In this document: positions 56,287 through 64,000 of the stretch, one piece after another
Numbering within the stretch: the first letter of the stretch is position 1
Layout of the letters: each line of letters begins with the position of its first letter
DNA from: an uncultured Flavobacteriaceae bacterium
GTDB lineage: Bacteria > Bacteroidota > Bacteroidia > Flavobacteriales > Flavobacteriaceae
Length of the DNA stretch: 64,000 bases
Direction: 5' to 3'
Assembly (NCBI GenBank): GCA_938029725.1
Contig: CALHGE010000037.1
Coordinates: 1 to 64,000 of the forward strand
The notes under the pieces: generated by a model
The model's input: only the letters and a program-made list of their open reading frames with translations
Databases searched by the model: none
Told to the model about the DNA's origin: nothing
Position numbers and translations under genes: made by a program

Positions 56287-56745
56287 CTAAAAAGTGTCAA
56301 ATTCTTTCGTTTGCTCTAAGCTCAAAGGGAGTTCACTTTTAAGTTGCTCTTTGGTAGGTCTTTGAAAAAATAAATATAGTATTAAGCTTATTCCAATTAC
56401 CAGATATAAAGCGTTACCGTCAATATAATATATGCCAAGAGCTAGAAAGGCGGGCCCTTCTAAAAGTGCATATTTGAAAATAGTGGCCATTTGATAGCGT
56501 TGCATTTTTTTTGCAAGTGGCTCCTCTTTTGGAATATTTCTTATCAGGTTTTGGTAAACAAATTTACTAGCAAAATAACCCATCATAGCGATCACAGGAA
56601 CGATGTAAACGAATATGTTGCTATAGTCAGCTGTAGCCGAGAAATTCCCATTTTTCAGGTATGCGAAACCTGCAAAAAAAACTAAGCTGAGGCACATCGC
56701 AGCATGAATTATGGTGAGTACTTTACTAAAAGAATTCGGATGCAT
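56287..56745 (-). CDS. Small integral membrane protein, unknown function
   Basis: 152 residues with four predicted membrane helices (about 8-28, 40-62, 85-105 and 110-135) and a charged tail. I recognise no named domain; similar proteins are common in Bacteroidota. It lies between the alpha/beta hydrolase and SGNH hydrolase genes on the same strand, 38 bp and 21 bp away respectively, and may form a short operon with them. Confidence 0.75.
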   Translation of the reverse strand: MHPNSFSKVLTIIHAAMCLSLVFFAGFAYLKNGNFSATADYSNIFVYIVPVIAMMGYFASKFVYQNLIRNIPKEEPLAKKMQRYQMATIFKYALLEGPAFLALGIYYIDGNALYLVIGISLILYLFFQRPTKEQLKSELPLSLEQTKEFDTF

Positions 56746-56783
56746 TTTTGATAATTCTATTCTTAGATTATTAAAAAACCAAG

Positions 56784-58073
56784 CTACTCTTTTGCAGTTG
56801 CATGTAGTAATTCCATTCCAGTGGAAGATCTAGGTTTGAATCCTTCCCAATTTTTCTCATTGGAATCTTCTTGTATATCAAGATACTTTGCGTAGTCTTT
56901 CTGTTTTAGATGTGTGCCGATAAAAGCGGTTACGAAGTGTTGATTTACATTATTGATTTTTCTTTGGTCCCAAGTGCTATCTGCGTACCGGTAATATTCA
57001 TCAATATGTAAGCCTGGTTGAAGTGATTCGGCAGGTGGGGGGTTAGGAGCAACGTTGTGCCTTGCACCCATATAGGTTAAAAGATAGCGATCTGCGTTGA
57101 CCGCACCTTGGTAAATTGCTTTGATTCCCTTTTCATAACCAGAAATATCATCTTGGCTTCCGGCTATAAATAGGGTAGGTGTTTTTAGACCTTTTAACCC
57201 TTCCGCATCCCAAACGGCGCGCTCCATACCCCATGGAGCAAAGGCAACAACTGCTTTGATACGTGGGTCTACCATTTTTTGATATTCAGGGTTGCTTGCG
57301 GAATGAATACCAATGGCTTTACTTCCTCCAGTCATGCCTACAGTAAAGCCTGCAAAAGCATCACTATAGCCTGCACCGGCTACATTAAGCACACCAAATC
57401 CACCCATAGAATATCCCATGATTGCTGTATTATTTGCGTCAATCAATCCTTTTAACGCATCTGAACTAGAGCTCTTTCCAAGAGCCTCCATTTCGTTTAA
57501 TACAAAACGAATATCAAGCGCGCGATTCAATAAAGTACTTTGAAAAGCATTTGCATCTCTATAAGTAGAATCTGTATGATCAATCGAGACTACAACGTAT
57601 CCTTTTGATGCTAAGTTTTCCGTTAGATAGGTCATGAGGTACCTTGAGCCTACGTACCCATGAGAAACAACAACCAAAGGAAAGGCTCCGTTTTTAGAAA
57701 CCGGTTTGGCATCACGCATTGCCCGACCTTTAAAAGTAAAAGGAACCAAGGGGCGTAAACTATCTCCTTTCATTCCCATTACTTCTTCATAAACGACAGA
57801 GGCATTTGTATCAGCTGCAAGATCTGCAGGATACCAAATTTCTACCGTAAGGGGGCGATCATATAAAGGATCATTACCTTCTTTAGAATTAAGAATATCA
57901 ATTTGACCTTCATGAACTAGGTTCATCGTTCGCACACCGACTTGATAATCACCTCGAGCTGATAATTCAGGAGCATCGGGTAAGGGATCACCATATAAAA
58001 AATCTTGCGCGTGAGCGGAAAATGAAAAAACGAAGAACGTAAGTACCGTAAAGATGGAATAGCTATTTTTCAT
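56784..58073 (-). CDS. Exported alpha/beta hydrolase (dienelactone-hydrolase/chlorophyllase-like)
   Basis: 429 residues with a signal peptide (1-22, ending AHAQ). The fold is shown by [24 protein letters not shown] (oxyanion region), the nucleophile elbow [25 protein letters not shown] (acid) and a late His in [11 protein letters not shown]. It is probably an extracytoplasmic esterase; the substrate is unknown, although plant- or algal-ester cleavage is typical of relatives. First of three same-strand genes with the small membrane protein and SGNH hydrolase. Confidence 0.85.
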   Translation of the reverse strand: MKNSYSIFTVLTFFVFSFSAHAQDFLYGDPLPDAPELSARGDYQVGVRTMNLVHEGQIDILNSKEGNDPLYDRPLTVEIWYPADLAADTNASVVYEEVMGMKGDSLRPLVPFTFKGRAMRDAKPVSKNGAFPLVVVSHGYVGSRYLMTYLTENLASKGYVVVSIDHTDSTYRDANAFQSTLLNRALDIRFVLNEMEALGKSSSSDALKGLIDANNTAIMGYSMGGFGVLNVAGAGYSDAFAGFTVGMTGGSKAIGIHSASNPEYQKMVDPRIKAVVAFAPWGMERAVWDAEGLKGLKTPTLFIAGSQDDISGYEKGIKAIYQGAVNADRYLLTYMGARHNVAPNPPPAESLQPGLHIDEYYRYADSTWDQRKINNVNQHFVTAFIGTHLKQKDYAKYLDIQEDSNEKNWEGFKPRSSTGMELLHATAKE

Positions 58074-58197
58074 AAATGTAATTTGTGTGAGCTTTAAAAG
58101 TAGGAAAAATTAGTTGATGATTGCTGGTAGTTCGTTTTTGGTTTAATTTTTTTCTTTTGACGGTCAGTGAATAGCGCGTTATTGATACTAAATTCAA

Positions 58198-59013
58198 TCA
58201 ACCAGCTGCCAAACTTTCATATGATGTACGCACGAGTTCCTCTCCATATTTACGTTCAAGCCTACGAATTGTGAAATGTGCTTTTGCCATATTCTGGAAA
58301 TGATTAATAAAGGCCAAATTGATTGAACCTCCTCCAGCAGCACCAATTACTGGAATCGCCTGCGCTACAAACTTCTCGGATACTTGAATACTGAACCGAG
58401 AAGCTACGGCAGCAATAAATTTAATAATTGTATTATTGCTGCCTTGTAAAACAGCACCCATACCATGTTTAGTTGCGTAGGTTGTTGCATTTTTTACAGC
58501 AGAACTAAGTGCTACTCGGGTAGCGTAATACCCTGTGTCAAGATTGTCGTCGTGCGTTGATTTTCCACCTAGCGCTAGCACTTGTAGACATGCCAATTGC
58601 GTGTCGTAAGAATTTAAATCCTCACCTTCACTACGAGCAATATCCATGATGGAACGCAACATGAATTTTGTAGTTAGAGTTAAATCAACTCCAAAAGCGG
58701 TTGCGCCAAATGCGCCACCCAATATTCCTGAAGATGTTACTAGCGCTTTATACGTTCTGTTCGATGGTGCTAAATTCATTTTGCCCTTGCTCATAGTTTT
58801 TAGGTTAACTTTAACCACATTGTACAATACTTTATGGGCTAATTGCTGCAACCATTTCTGTTGTTTTTTGGGAAGTTTGTCAATTCCAATTTCCAATACA
58901 CCTCCCAGACGATTTAGACCTTTCATGGCCCAACCGATTTCTTCCATCTTTTTTTTGGAAGTTTTCAAGGCAAGCATGTCTTCTTTTGAGAGTATGGTTG
59001 TTAATGCCGTCAT
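58198..59013 (-). CDS. EcsC family protein
   Basis: 271 residues, helical, with the EcsC hallmark of Gly/Ala-rich amphipathic helices: SSGILGGAFGATAFGVDLTLTTKFMLRSIMDIA, GMGAVLQGSN and FVAQAIPVIGAAGGGSINLAFINHFQNMAKAHF. EcsC proteins appear next to ABC exporters in Bacillus but their molecular role is unknown; a peripheral membrane location is likely. The gene is alone, with a -7 box some 90 bp upstream. Confidence 0.88.
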   Translation of the reverse strand: MTALTTILSKEDMLALKTSKKKMEEIGWAMKGLNRLGGVLEIGIDKLPKKQQKWLQQLAHKVLYNVVKVNLKTMSKGKMNLAPSNRTYKALVTSSGILGGAFGATAFGVDLTLTTKFMLRSIMDIARSEGEDLNSYDTQLACLQVLALGGKSTHDDNLDTGYYATRVALSSAVKNATTYATKHGMGAVLQGSNNTIIKFIAAVASRFSIQVSEKFVAQAIPVIGAAGGGSINLAFINHFQNMAKAHFTIRRLERKYGEELVRTSYESLAAG

Positions 59014-59108
59014 AGGTTTTGTACAATTTTTTAGTCTTGATTACGTCTTCTTAGGGGTGCTTTTCAGTGCTTCAAATGGACAATTAAGCAGCTTTTTGTT
59101 TGTTTGTT

Positions 59109-59116
59109 CAAATTTA
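59109..59116 (-). promoter_or_regulatory. Possible -7 box of the EcsC gene
   Basis: TAAATTTG on the minus strand matches TAnnTTTG, about 95 bp before the ATG at 59013. Confidence 0.35.
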
Positions 59117-59135
59117 GGATAACCGTTAGTCTTGG

Positions 59136-60056
59136 TTACTCCCTTTTCATCTCGGGTTGATTATTGACTTTTAATTCAAAGATATCATTGCGCGCGTAGT
59201 GGCCAATGACATCGAAATCAAGTTTGCTTTTAGCTACATCGTTCAAGTCTAACTCGGCTACAAGAACACCAGCTTCATTAAATAAAGGACCGGCAATTAC
59301 CTGACCTAGGGGAGAAACGATAATACTGCCCCCCGGACATAGGTTTTCGGGTTCATCTTTAAGGCTATCTTCATACTTTTCAGGATACATAGATTTGGTG
59401 TAATATTGATTACAACCTATAACAAAACATCTGCCTTCAAGGGCGATATGTTTCATAGTGGCCGTCCATTCCTCTCTTGAATCTGCCGTTGGCGCTATAT
59501 AGATTTCAACTCCTTTTTTGTACATACTCATTCTAGCTAGTGGCATATAGTTTTCCCAGCAAATGAGCCCCCCGAGTTTACCAATAGGCGTTTGAAAACT
59601 CACTAATGATTCACCTGCTGCTTCTGCCCAAATAAGACGTTCGGTACCCGTAGGTTTTATTTTTCTATGCACACCGAGTAACCCTTGAGTAGGAGAGATG
59701 TAAAGCATGGAACAATAAAGGCTACCATTCGTGTTTTGCTTTTCGGTAACTCCAATAACCAAATAAGTATTTTGTTCTTTGGAAAGCTTTTCTAAGCGAG
59801 AACGATCATCACTTTCTAAATCAATACTATTGAAGGCATAATCTGCATAAAGCTGTCTACCTGCATCCGAACGACTTCCGATTTTTGCTCCAAAATCAAA
59901 GCCTCTAGGATAGCCAGGTACAAAAGATTCAGGAAAAACAATAAGCTGACAACCTTCTTTAGAATAGGTTTTTACGAGCGCTTCTAATTTTTTAAGTGTT
60001 TTCTCTTTATCAAAAAAAACAGGACTCTCTTGTATGACGGCTACTTTTACTTTCAT
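59136..60056 (-). CDS. Nitrilase / carbon-nitrogen hydrolase
   Basis: 306 residues from the ATG at 60056 (MKVKVAVIQESP); the longer frame to 60137 adds 27 residues with no family match. The catalytic triad is Glu43 (FPESFVPGYPRGF), Lys132 (VHRKIKPTGTERL) and Cys166 (GGLICWENYMPLAR). The CWENYMPL box and HRKIKPT are those of true nitrilases, which convert organic nitriles to carboxylic acids and ammonia, rather than of amidases. No linked pathway genes are seen nearby. Confidence 0.9.
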   Translation of the reverse strand: MKVKVAVIQESPVFFDKEKTLKKLEALVKTYSKEGCQLIVFPESFVPGYPRGFDFGAKIGSRSDAGRQLYADYAFNSIDLESDDRSRLEKLSKEQNTYLVIGVTEKQNTNGSLYCSMLYISPTQGLLGVHRKIKPTGTERLIWAEAAGESLVSFQTPIGKLGGLICWENYMPLARMSMYKKGVEIYIAPTADSREEWTATMKHIALEGRCFVIGCNQYYTKSMYPEKYEDSLKDEPENLCPGGSIIVSPLGQVIAGPLFNEAGVLVAELDLNDVAKSKLDFDVIGHYARNDIFELKVNNQPEMKRE

Positions 60057-60302
60057 GAATTTTATATAAAATCTAAGATACTTATTTTTTAATATGAAGT
60101 TCATGCGAACAATACATAGTTCGAGGATAAAAATCAATAGTACTAGATCACTAGATTATGAAATCTAATCTGCACTAGTAAGTTTTGACAGGACAGGAAA
60201 AGATGCTTTGTTAAGCTATTAGAATTTAATTTGGTTCACTACTTTGAAATATTATAAAATTACATTCGTTTAATGTAAGTAAATTCCTACATTTAATTTT
60301 AT

Positions 60303-62090
60303 ATGAAAACGATACCATCCTTATCTTTAAAAAACTCACCAATTCCCATTGCAATTATGCAAGTAGGGGGTCAAATTGTAGCGACTTCAGATGCGCTTTT
60401 TTCTTTTTTTGAATATTCGTCAAATCAAACTATTACCGACATTACTGATCTCTTCGGAGAAGTATCAGAAGCATTTAATAAGGGTATTAGAACTAATGAG
60501 GAATTCTCAGAAGATATAAAAGTCCTCTCGAACACAGGAGAATTACGGTGGTTGAAAGCGAATGTATATCCTCTTTCGAAAAAAGAAAAACTATTTCATA
60601 TTAGTTTTTATGATTTTAGCCAAAAGATTGAATATGATCTTGCCCGACAAGCCAACAATATAGCAAAAGTAGGTAGTTGGACAGTTGATTTGGTCAATAA
60701 TGAAGTGCATTGGTCTAGTGAAACAAGGGCAATTCATGAACTACCAGCTGAGTATATGCCTGATTTAGAAAAAGGAATTAATTTTTATAAAGAAGGAGAG
60801 AGTAGAGAATGCATAATAGAAGCTATTTCAGAATGTATTGCTTCTGGAAAACCATTCGATTTAGAACTGATCATTATTACCGGAAAAAGTAATGAAAAAT
60901 GGGTCCGTGCGATGGGTAGCGCCGAACAGGTAAATGGCAAAGTATTAAGTTTAAGCGGTGTATTTCAAGACATAGATCAGGCCAAGAGGCAACGATTAAA
61001 TTACGAGGTGTTAAGTGACCGTTTGCGCGTAGCAATAAATAGTGCAAATGTTGGCGTGTGGGATTTCGACCTTATCAATAAGAATCTCTTTTGGGATGAA
61101 AAAATGTATGATTTATATGGCATAAGTAAATCAGATTTTAAAGGGGTTTATGAAGCTTGGGAGTCTACTATTCATCCAGAAGACAAAGAACGAGCAGGAA
61201 ATGAGGTAGATCTAGCTATAAAAGGAGAGAAAAAATTTGATACTGAATTTCGGATCGTAAAAAAAGATGGTGAAATTGCTTTTATTCATGCTGAAGCTGA
61301 AGTTTTTTGCAATAAAGAAGGCAAACCATATAGGCTGATAGGAGCAAATACCGATGTGACCAGAAGTAAAAGAAGAGATCAACGATTAACGCAACTCCTA
61401 AACGTTACGGAGGAACAAAATCAAAGACTACTTGATTTTACCAATATTGTTTCACATAACCTAAGATCTAACTCTAGCAATATTTCAATGTTATCTGGTA
61501 TGCTAGATGCTGACTTACCCTTAGAAAAACAAAAACAGTTTATAGAAATGATTAGAACTTCAGCAGAACGCCTTGATGAAACTATCGTGCAATTGAATGA
61601 TGTAGTCAAGATTCAGGCAACTAGCAAGTACGACATGGACCGTATGCCTTTAAGGCCTATGATTGAAAAGGTTATTGAAAGTATAAATGGGCTAGTTTTA
61701 GAAACATCACCCCTGCTAGATATCGATATAGATGATTCTATTAAAGTTTTGGGGTTCAAACCTTTTTTAAACAGTGTTTTTCTGAACCTATTTACAAATG
61801 CTATTAAATATAGAGAACCATCTCGACAACTTAAGATTGAGATTAGGGCCAAGGTCCTAAATGACAATACCATTATATCGTTTACAGATAATGGTATTGG
61901 TATCAATTTAGAGAAAAATAGATCAAAAATATTTGGTATATACAAAACTTTTCATAGCAATAAAGACGCTAAAGGTGTGGGGCTGTTTATTACAAAAAAC
62001 CATATGGAGGCAATGGGCGGAAAAATAGAAGTACAAAGTACATTGGGTGCCGGAACGACCTTCAATTTATGTTTTAATAATAGTATTTAA
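60303..62090 (+). CDS. PAS-domain sensor histidine kinase
   Basis: 595 residues, cytoplasmic (no membrane helix). Three PAS units are recognised: about 10-118, 118-228 (NNIAKVGSWTVDLVNNEVHWS) and 230-355 (NSANVGVWDFDLINKNLFWDEKMYDLYGIS), the last two of PAS_3 type. The histidine kinase core has His385 in FTNIVSHNLRSN, an N box FTNAIKYREPS and a G box SFTDNGIGI with KGVGLFITKNHMEAMGG. It is paired with the response regulator 11 bp downstream. The ligand is unknown. Confidence 0.92.
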   Translation: MKTIPSLSLKNSPIPIAIMQVGGQIVATSDALFSFFEYSSNQTITDITDLFGEVSEAFNKGIRTNEEFSEDIKVLSNTGELRWLKANVYPLSKKEKLFHISFYDFSQKIEYDLARQANNIAKVGSWTVDLVNNEVHWSSETRAIHELPAEYMPDLEKGINFYKEGESRECIIEAISECIASGKPFDLELIIITGKSNEKWVRAMGSAEQVNGKVLSLSGVFQDIDQAKRQRLNYEVLSDRLRVAINSANVGVWDFDLINKNLFWDEKMYDLYGISKSDFKGVYEAWESTIHPEDKERAGNEVDLAIKGEKKFDTEFRIVKKDGEIAFIHAEAEVFCNKEGKPYRLIGANTDVTRSKRRDQRLTQLLNVTEEQNQRLLDFTNIVSHNLRSNSSNISMLSGMLDADLPLEKQKQFIEMIRTSAERLDETIVQLNDVVKIQATSKYDMDRMPLRPMIEKVIESINGLVLETSPLLDIDIDDSIKVLGFKPFLNSVFLNLFTNAIKYREPSRQLKIEIRAKVLNDNTIISFTDNGIGINLEKNRSKIFGIYKTFHSNKDAKGVGLFITKNHMEAMGGKIEVQSTLGAGTTFNLCFNNSI

Positions 62091-62101
62091 ACCAAAAATA
62101 A

Positions 62102-62515
62102 ATGAGTGCAAATGAGATGTTTTTAGTTGATGATGACCTTTTTTTTAGAGTAGCATCTGATGTTTTAATAAAAAGGGGAATACCTGAGTTAGATATAGTG
62201 CAATTTGAAAACGGGCTTGAGGCTTATCAAGCATTAGTTGAACGAGTAGAGAATCTTGAAAGCCTACCTAAGTTACTTTTTTTAGACTTAAATATGCCAA
62301 TAATGAGCGGGTGGGAGTTTTTAGAAGAACTAAAAGGAGTTTCAAGTACCATATGTGAGCAAATTCAAATTTATATAGTTTCTTCTTCTATAGCACCAGA
62401 AGACGTAAATTTATTTGAAACCTATGATTTTGTTAATGGTTATATATCAAAACCATTAAATCTGCAGGACCTTGAAAAAGTAAATGAGACCTTAAGTTTA
62501 ATAGGTGACGTCTAA
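62102..62515 (+). CDS. Single-domain response regulator
   Basis: 137 residues, one receiver domain and nothing else. The acidic pocket is LVDDDLFF, the phosphorylated Asp62 is in LLFLDLNMPIMSGWEF, Ser/Thr is in IYIVSSSI and the conserved Lys in ISKPLN. Without an output domain it probably acts by protein contact, for example in a phosphorelay. The gene starts 12 bp after the PAS kinase and forms a two-gene operon with it. Confidence 0.93.
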   Translation: MSANEMFLVDDDLFFRVASDVLIKRGIPELDIVQFENGLEAYQALVERVENLESLPKLLFLDLNMPIMSGWEFLEELKGVSSTICEQIQIYIVSSSIAPEDVNLFETYDFVNGYISKPLNLQDLEKVNETLSLIGDV

Positions 62516-62873
62516 TACCTCATCAATGGGGTTTTAAGTCGATTTCTTCTATAAAAATTTAGGCACATTGAATTAAACTGATAAATGAATCACTTGCATT
62601 TTTTTAGCAGTTTATGAGGTAACCTTAGTTCCATTTCGATGGCACTACACTCAAAAAATGCCACAAGTTAAATGAATTCTAATAGCATCATGGCCTAGTG
62701 GTTTTATACAAAAGAATTAGGCTCGTAATATCACTCAACGAGCGGTTCACCTTTGAGCATTAAGCATGTATCACTTTTTAGAGTGCTAATTCTGCCTCGG
62801 TATTGATTAAGTAAATAAAAAGTAGGCAAAACAGAAAGAACGCCCACTGGATAAACTGATTAAATATTAATCG
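62516..62873. other. Gene-free convergent region
   Basis: 358 bp between the plus-strand response regulator and the minus-strand carboxypeptidase. No frame, clear terminator hairpin or promoter box is seen. Confidence 0.4.
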
Positions 62874-64000
62874 TTAATACTTTGCACTCTTCCCATTCGC
62901 CATGGTTCGTTTGATAAAATCACGAATATCATTATTCGCATTTTGTAAGTCTTCACGTCTCAGGTACATCATATGACCAGAACGATATCCTTTAAAATCA
63001 AACCGATCTTTCATTCGGCCGCTAGGGTCCGTTTGCCACATGGTATATTTGGCTTGAAAATAGGTTGTTGCGCCATCGTAGTAACCCGATTGTACTAGCA
63101 CATTTAAATATGGGTTTTGAGCCATGGCCTTACGCAGATCATCTCTAGTAGTATCATCCTCATTATTCCATGGATGAACAGGTCCGAACATGTTGTATTT
63201 AATATCGGTTTTGAATTTCAGTTCTTCCTGTAAATAATAATTAATGGCGGGAGTAAAACTGTGCAACCAGGAAGTGAGCTCTGCACTATAATCAGGTTTT
63301 GCTCCAAATTTTTGACGATCGATACCGAGGTAGCGACTGTCTAATCTCCCTGTAGTATAGCCTTTGTCTTTTAATAAATTCTTCCAAAAATATTGAACAG
63401 GTACAGCAAGGTTGTGGTCTAGTATTTCATCTTTGGAAAGTCCGGAGTAGTAAGCCATTTTAGCAGCCACTTCATTCTTCTCGGTTTCACTAATAAAACC
63501 ACCTTTTGCTAATGCAGGAATGACAGTATTCACCGCATAAGCTTCTGACTCCGGTAAAATTTCTAATAAATCTTTTTGCTGTAGCTCTGGAGGTAAAGCT
63601 TTATGATACCAGGCTGCCGCGGTAAAATAGGGTAAGCTGATGGCGTTTTCGACAGCACCACCTGTATTGTATAATTTATAATCTGCCGGAGAGACCATAA
63701 TCACACCATTCAGATACATCCATTGTTGTTCTTGTAAAGCTAGAGAGAGCCCCATAACACGAGTGCCTCCATAACTTTCACCAACAATATACTTGGGAGA
63801 GCGCCAACGGTTATTTCGAGTCATAAAGGTATTTAACCACTCGGCTAAATATTTAATATCTGCGTTAATTCCAAAGAATTTTTCACGATCAACTTCTTTA
63901 CCTGATTCTGGAATTGTTCGGCTATAACCCGTATTAGCTGGATTTACATATACAATATCTGTGACATCCAATACTGAAAATGGGTTTTGCTTTACACCAT
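62874..64000 (-). CDS. S10 family serine carboxypeptidase-like protein (C-terminal part, cut by window edge)
   Basis: The frame is open to the right edge of the window and begins there as GVKQNPFSVLDVTDIVYVNP, so the N-terminus is missing; 375 codons are visible. The catalytic residues are Ser in VGESYGGTRVMG, Asp in SGYYDGATTYF and His in YRSGHMMYLR. Peptidase S10 members act outside the cytoplasm at acid pH on C-terminal residues. The apparent start at TTG 63971 is only an internal codon. Confidence 0.9.
   Translation of the reverse strand, partial: GVKQNPFSVLDVTDIVYVNPANTGYSRTIPESGKEVDREKFFGINADIKYLAEWLNTFMTRNNRWRSPKYIVGESYGGTRVMGLSLALQEQQWMYLNGVIMVSPADYKLYNTGGAVENAISLPYFTAAAWYHKALPPELQQKDLLEILPESEAYAVNTVIPALAKGGFISETEKNEVAAKMAYYSGLSKDEILDHNLAVPVQYFWKNLLKDKGYTTGRLDSRYLGIDRQKFGAKPDYSAELTSWLHSFTPAINYYLQEELKFKTDIKYNMFGPVHPWNNEDDTTRDDLRKAMAQNPYLNVLVQSGYYDGATTYFQAKYTMWQTDPSGRMKDRFDFKGYRSGHMMYLRREDLQNANNDIRDFIKRTMANGKSAKY

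Noticed and set aside
1..64000. CRISPR array, prophage or insertion sequence
   Set aside because: No regular spaced repeats, transposase, integrase or phage genes were seen.

Overview
The window reads as chromosome of a marine member of the Flavobacteriaceae (Bacteroidota). The DNA is AT-rich. Many genes are preceded by the Bacteroidota -7 promoter box TAnnTTTG, exported proteins carry signal peptides ending in SxxAQ-like or lipoprotein sites, and one protein ends in a type IX secretion (T9SS) sorting domain. Family content fits as well: BshB1, fused CcsBA, KdsC-Maf cluster, DUF4290-MurA, TPR histidine kinases. Genus cannot be fixed from the sequence alone. I saw no prophage, insertion sequence, integrase or CRISPR array.

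Layout. 1-6.2 kb is housekeeping: HU (cut by the window edge), fmt, recQ and a small NTPase on the minus strand, then DUF493, DUF4290 and murA on the plus strand. 6.4-11.8 kb holds a PLP enzyme, a cupin and a five-gene minus-strand run (M20 amidohydrolase, YhhN, GNAT, VOC, pirin). 13.4-17.4 kb is a very tight light/DNA-repair operon (SRPBCC, SDR, photolyase, cryptochrome-like protein). 17.5-19.7 kb has a T9SS-type secreted protein and a DUF2911 protein. 19.9-25.4 kb is a LacI regulator next to a PIG-L deacetylase, a 33-residue membrane peptide and a sodium:solute symporter. 25.5-29.7 kb runs from an MscS channel through Maf, KdsC and a DUF2520 protein to a Crp/Fnr regulator, with a perfect 46-bp palindrome in the middle. 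29.8-38 kb has small membrane genes behind a Fnr-like box, a His-rich lipoprotein, ccsBA, a frameshifted MATE pump, a trans-sulfuration enzyme and bshB1.

38.0-46.8 kb is the most striking region: four consecutive sensor histidine kinases with TPR sensor halves, all in the same orientation. Copy 2 and copy 3 have almost identical kinase cores, yet copy 3's sensor half resembles copy 4, which points to gene conversion. Copy 4 is broken by a one-base deletion. A tRNA-His follows.

47.2-64 kb contains an M28 peptidase, then an AraC regulator divergent from a complete trans-4-hydroxy-L-proline catabolic operon (deaminase, DUF1272, semialdehyde dehydrogenase, epimerase, FAD oxidase) that would convert hydroxyproline from collagen-like protein to 2-oxoglutarate. 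After it come minus-strand hydrolases, an EcsC protein, a nitrilase, a PAS kinase with a single-domain response regulator, and a partial S10 carboxypeptidase at the right edge.
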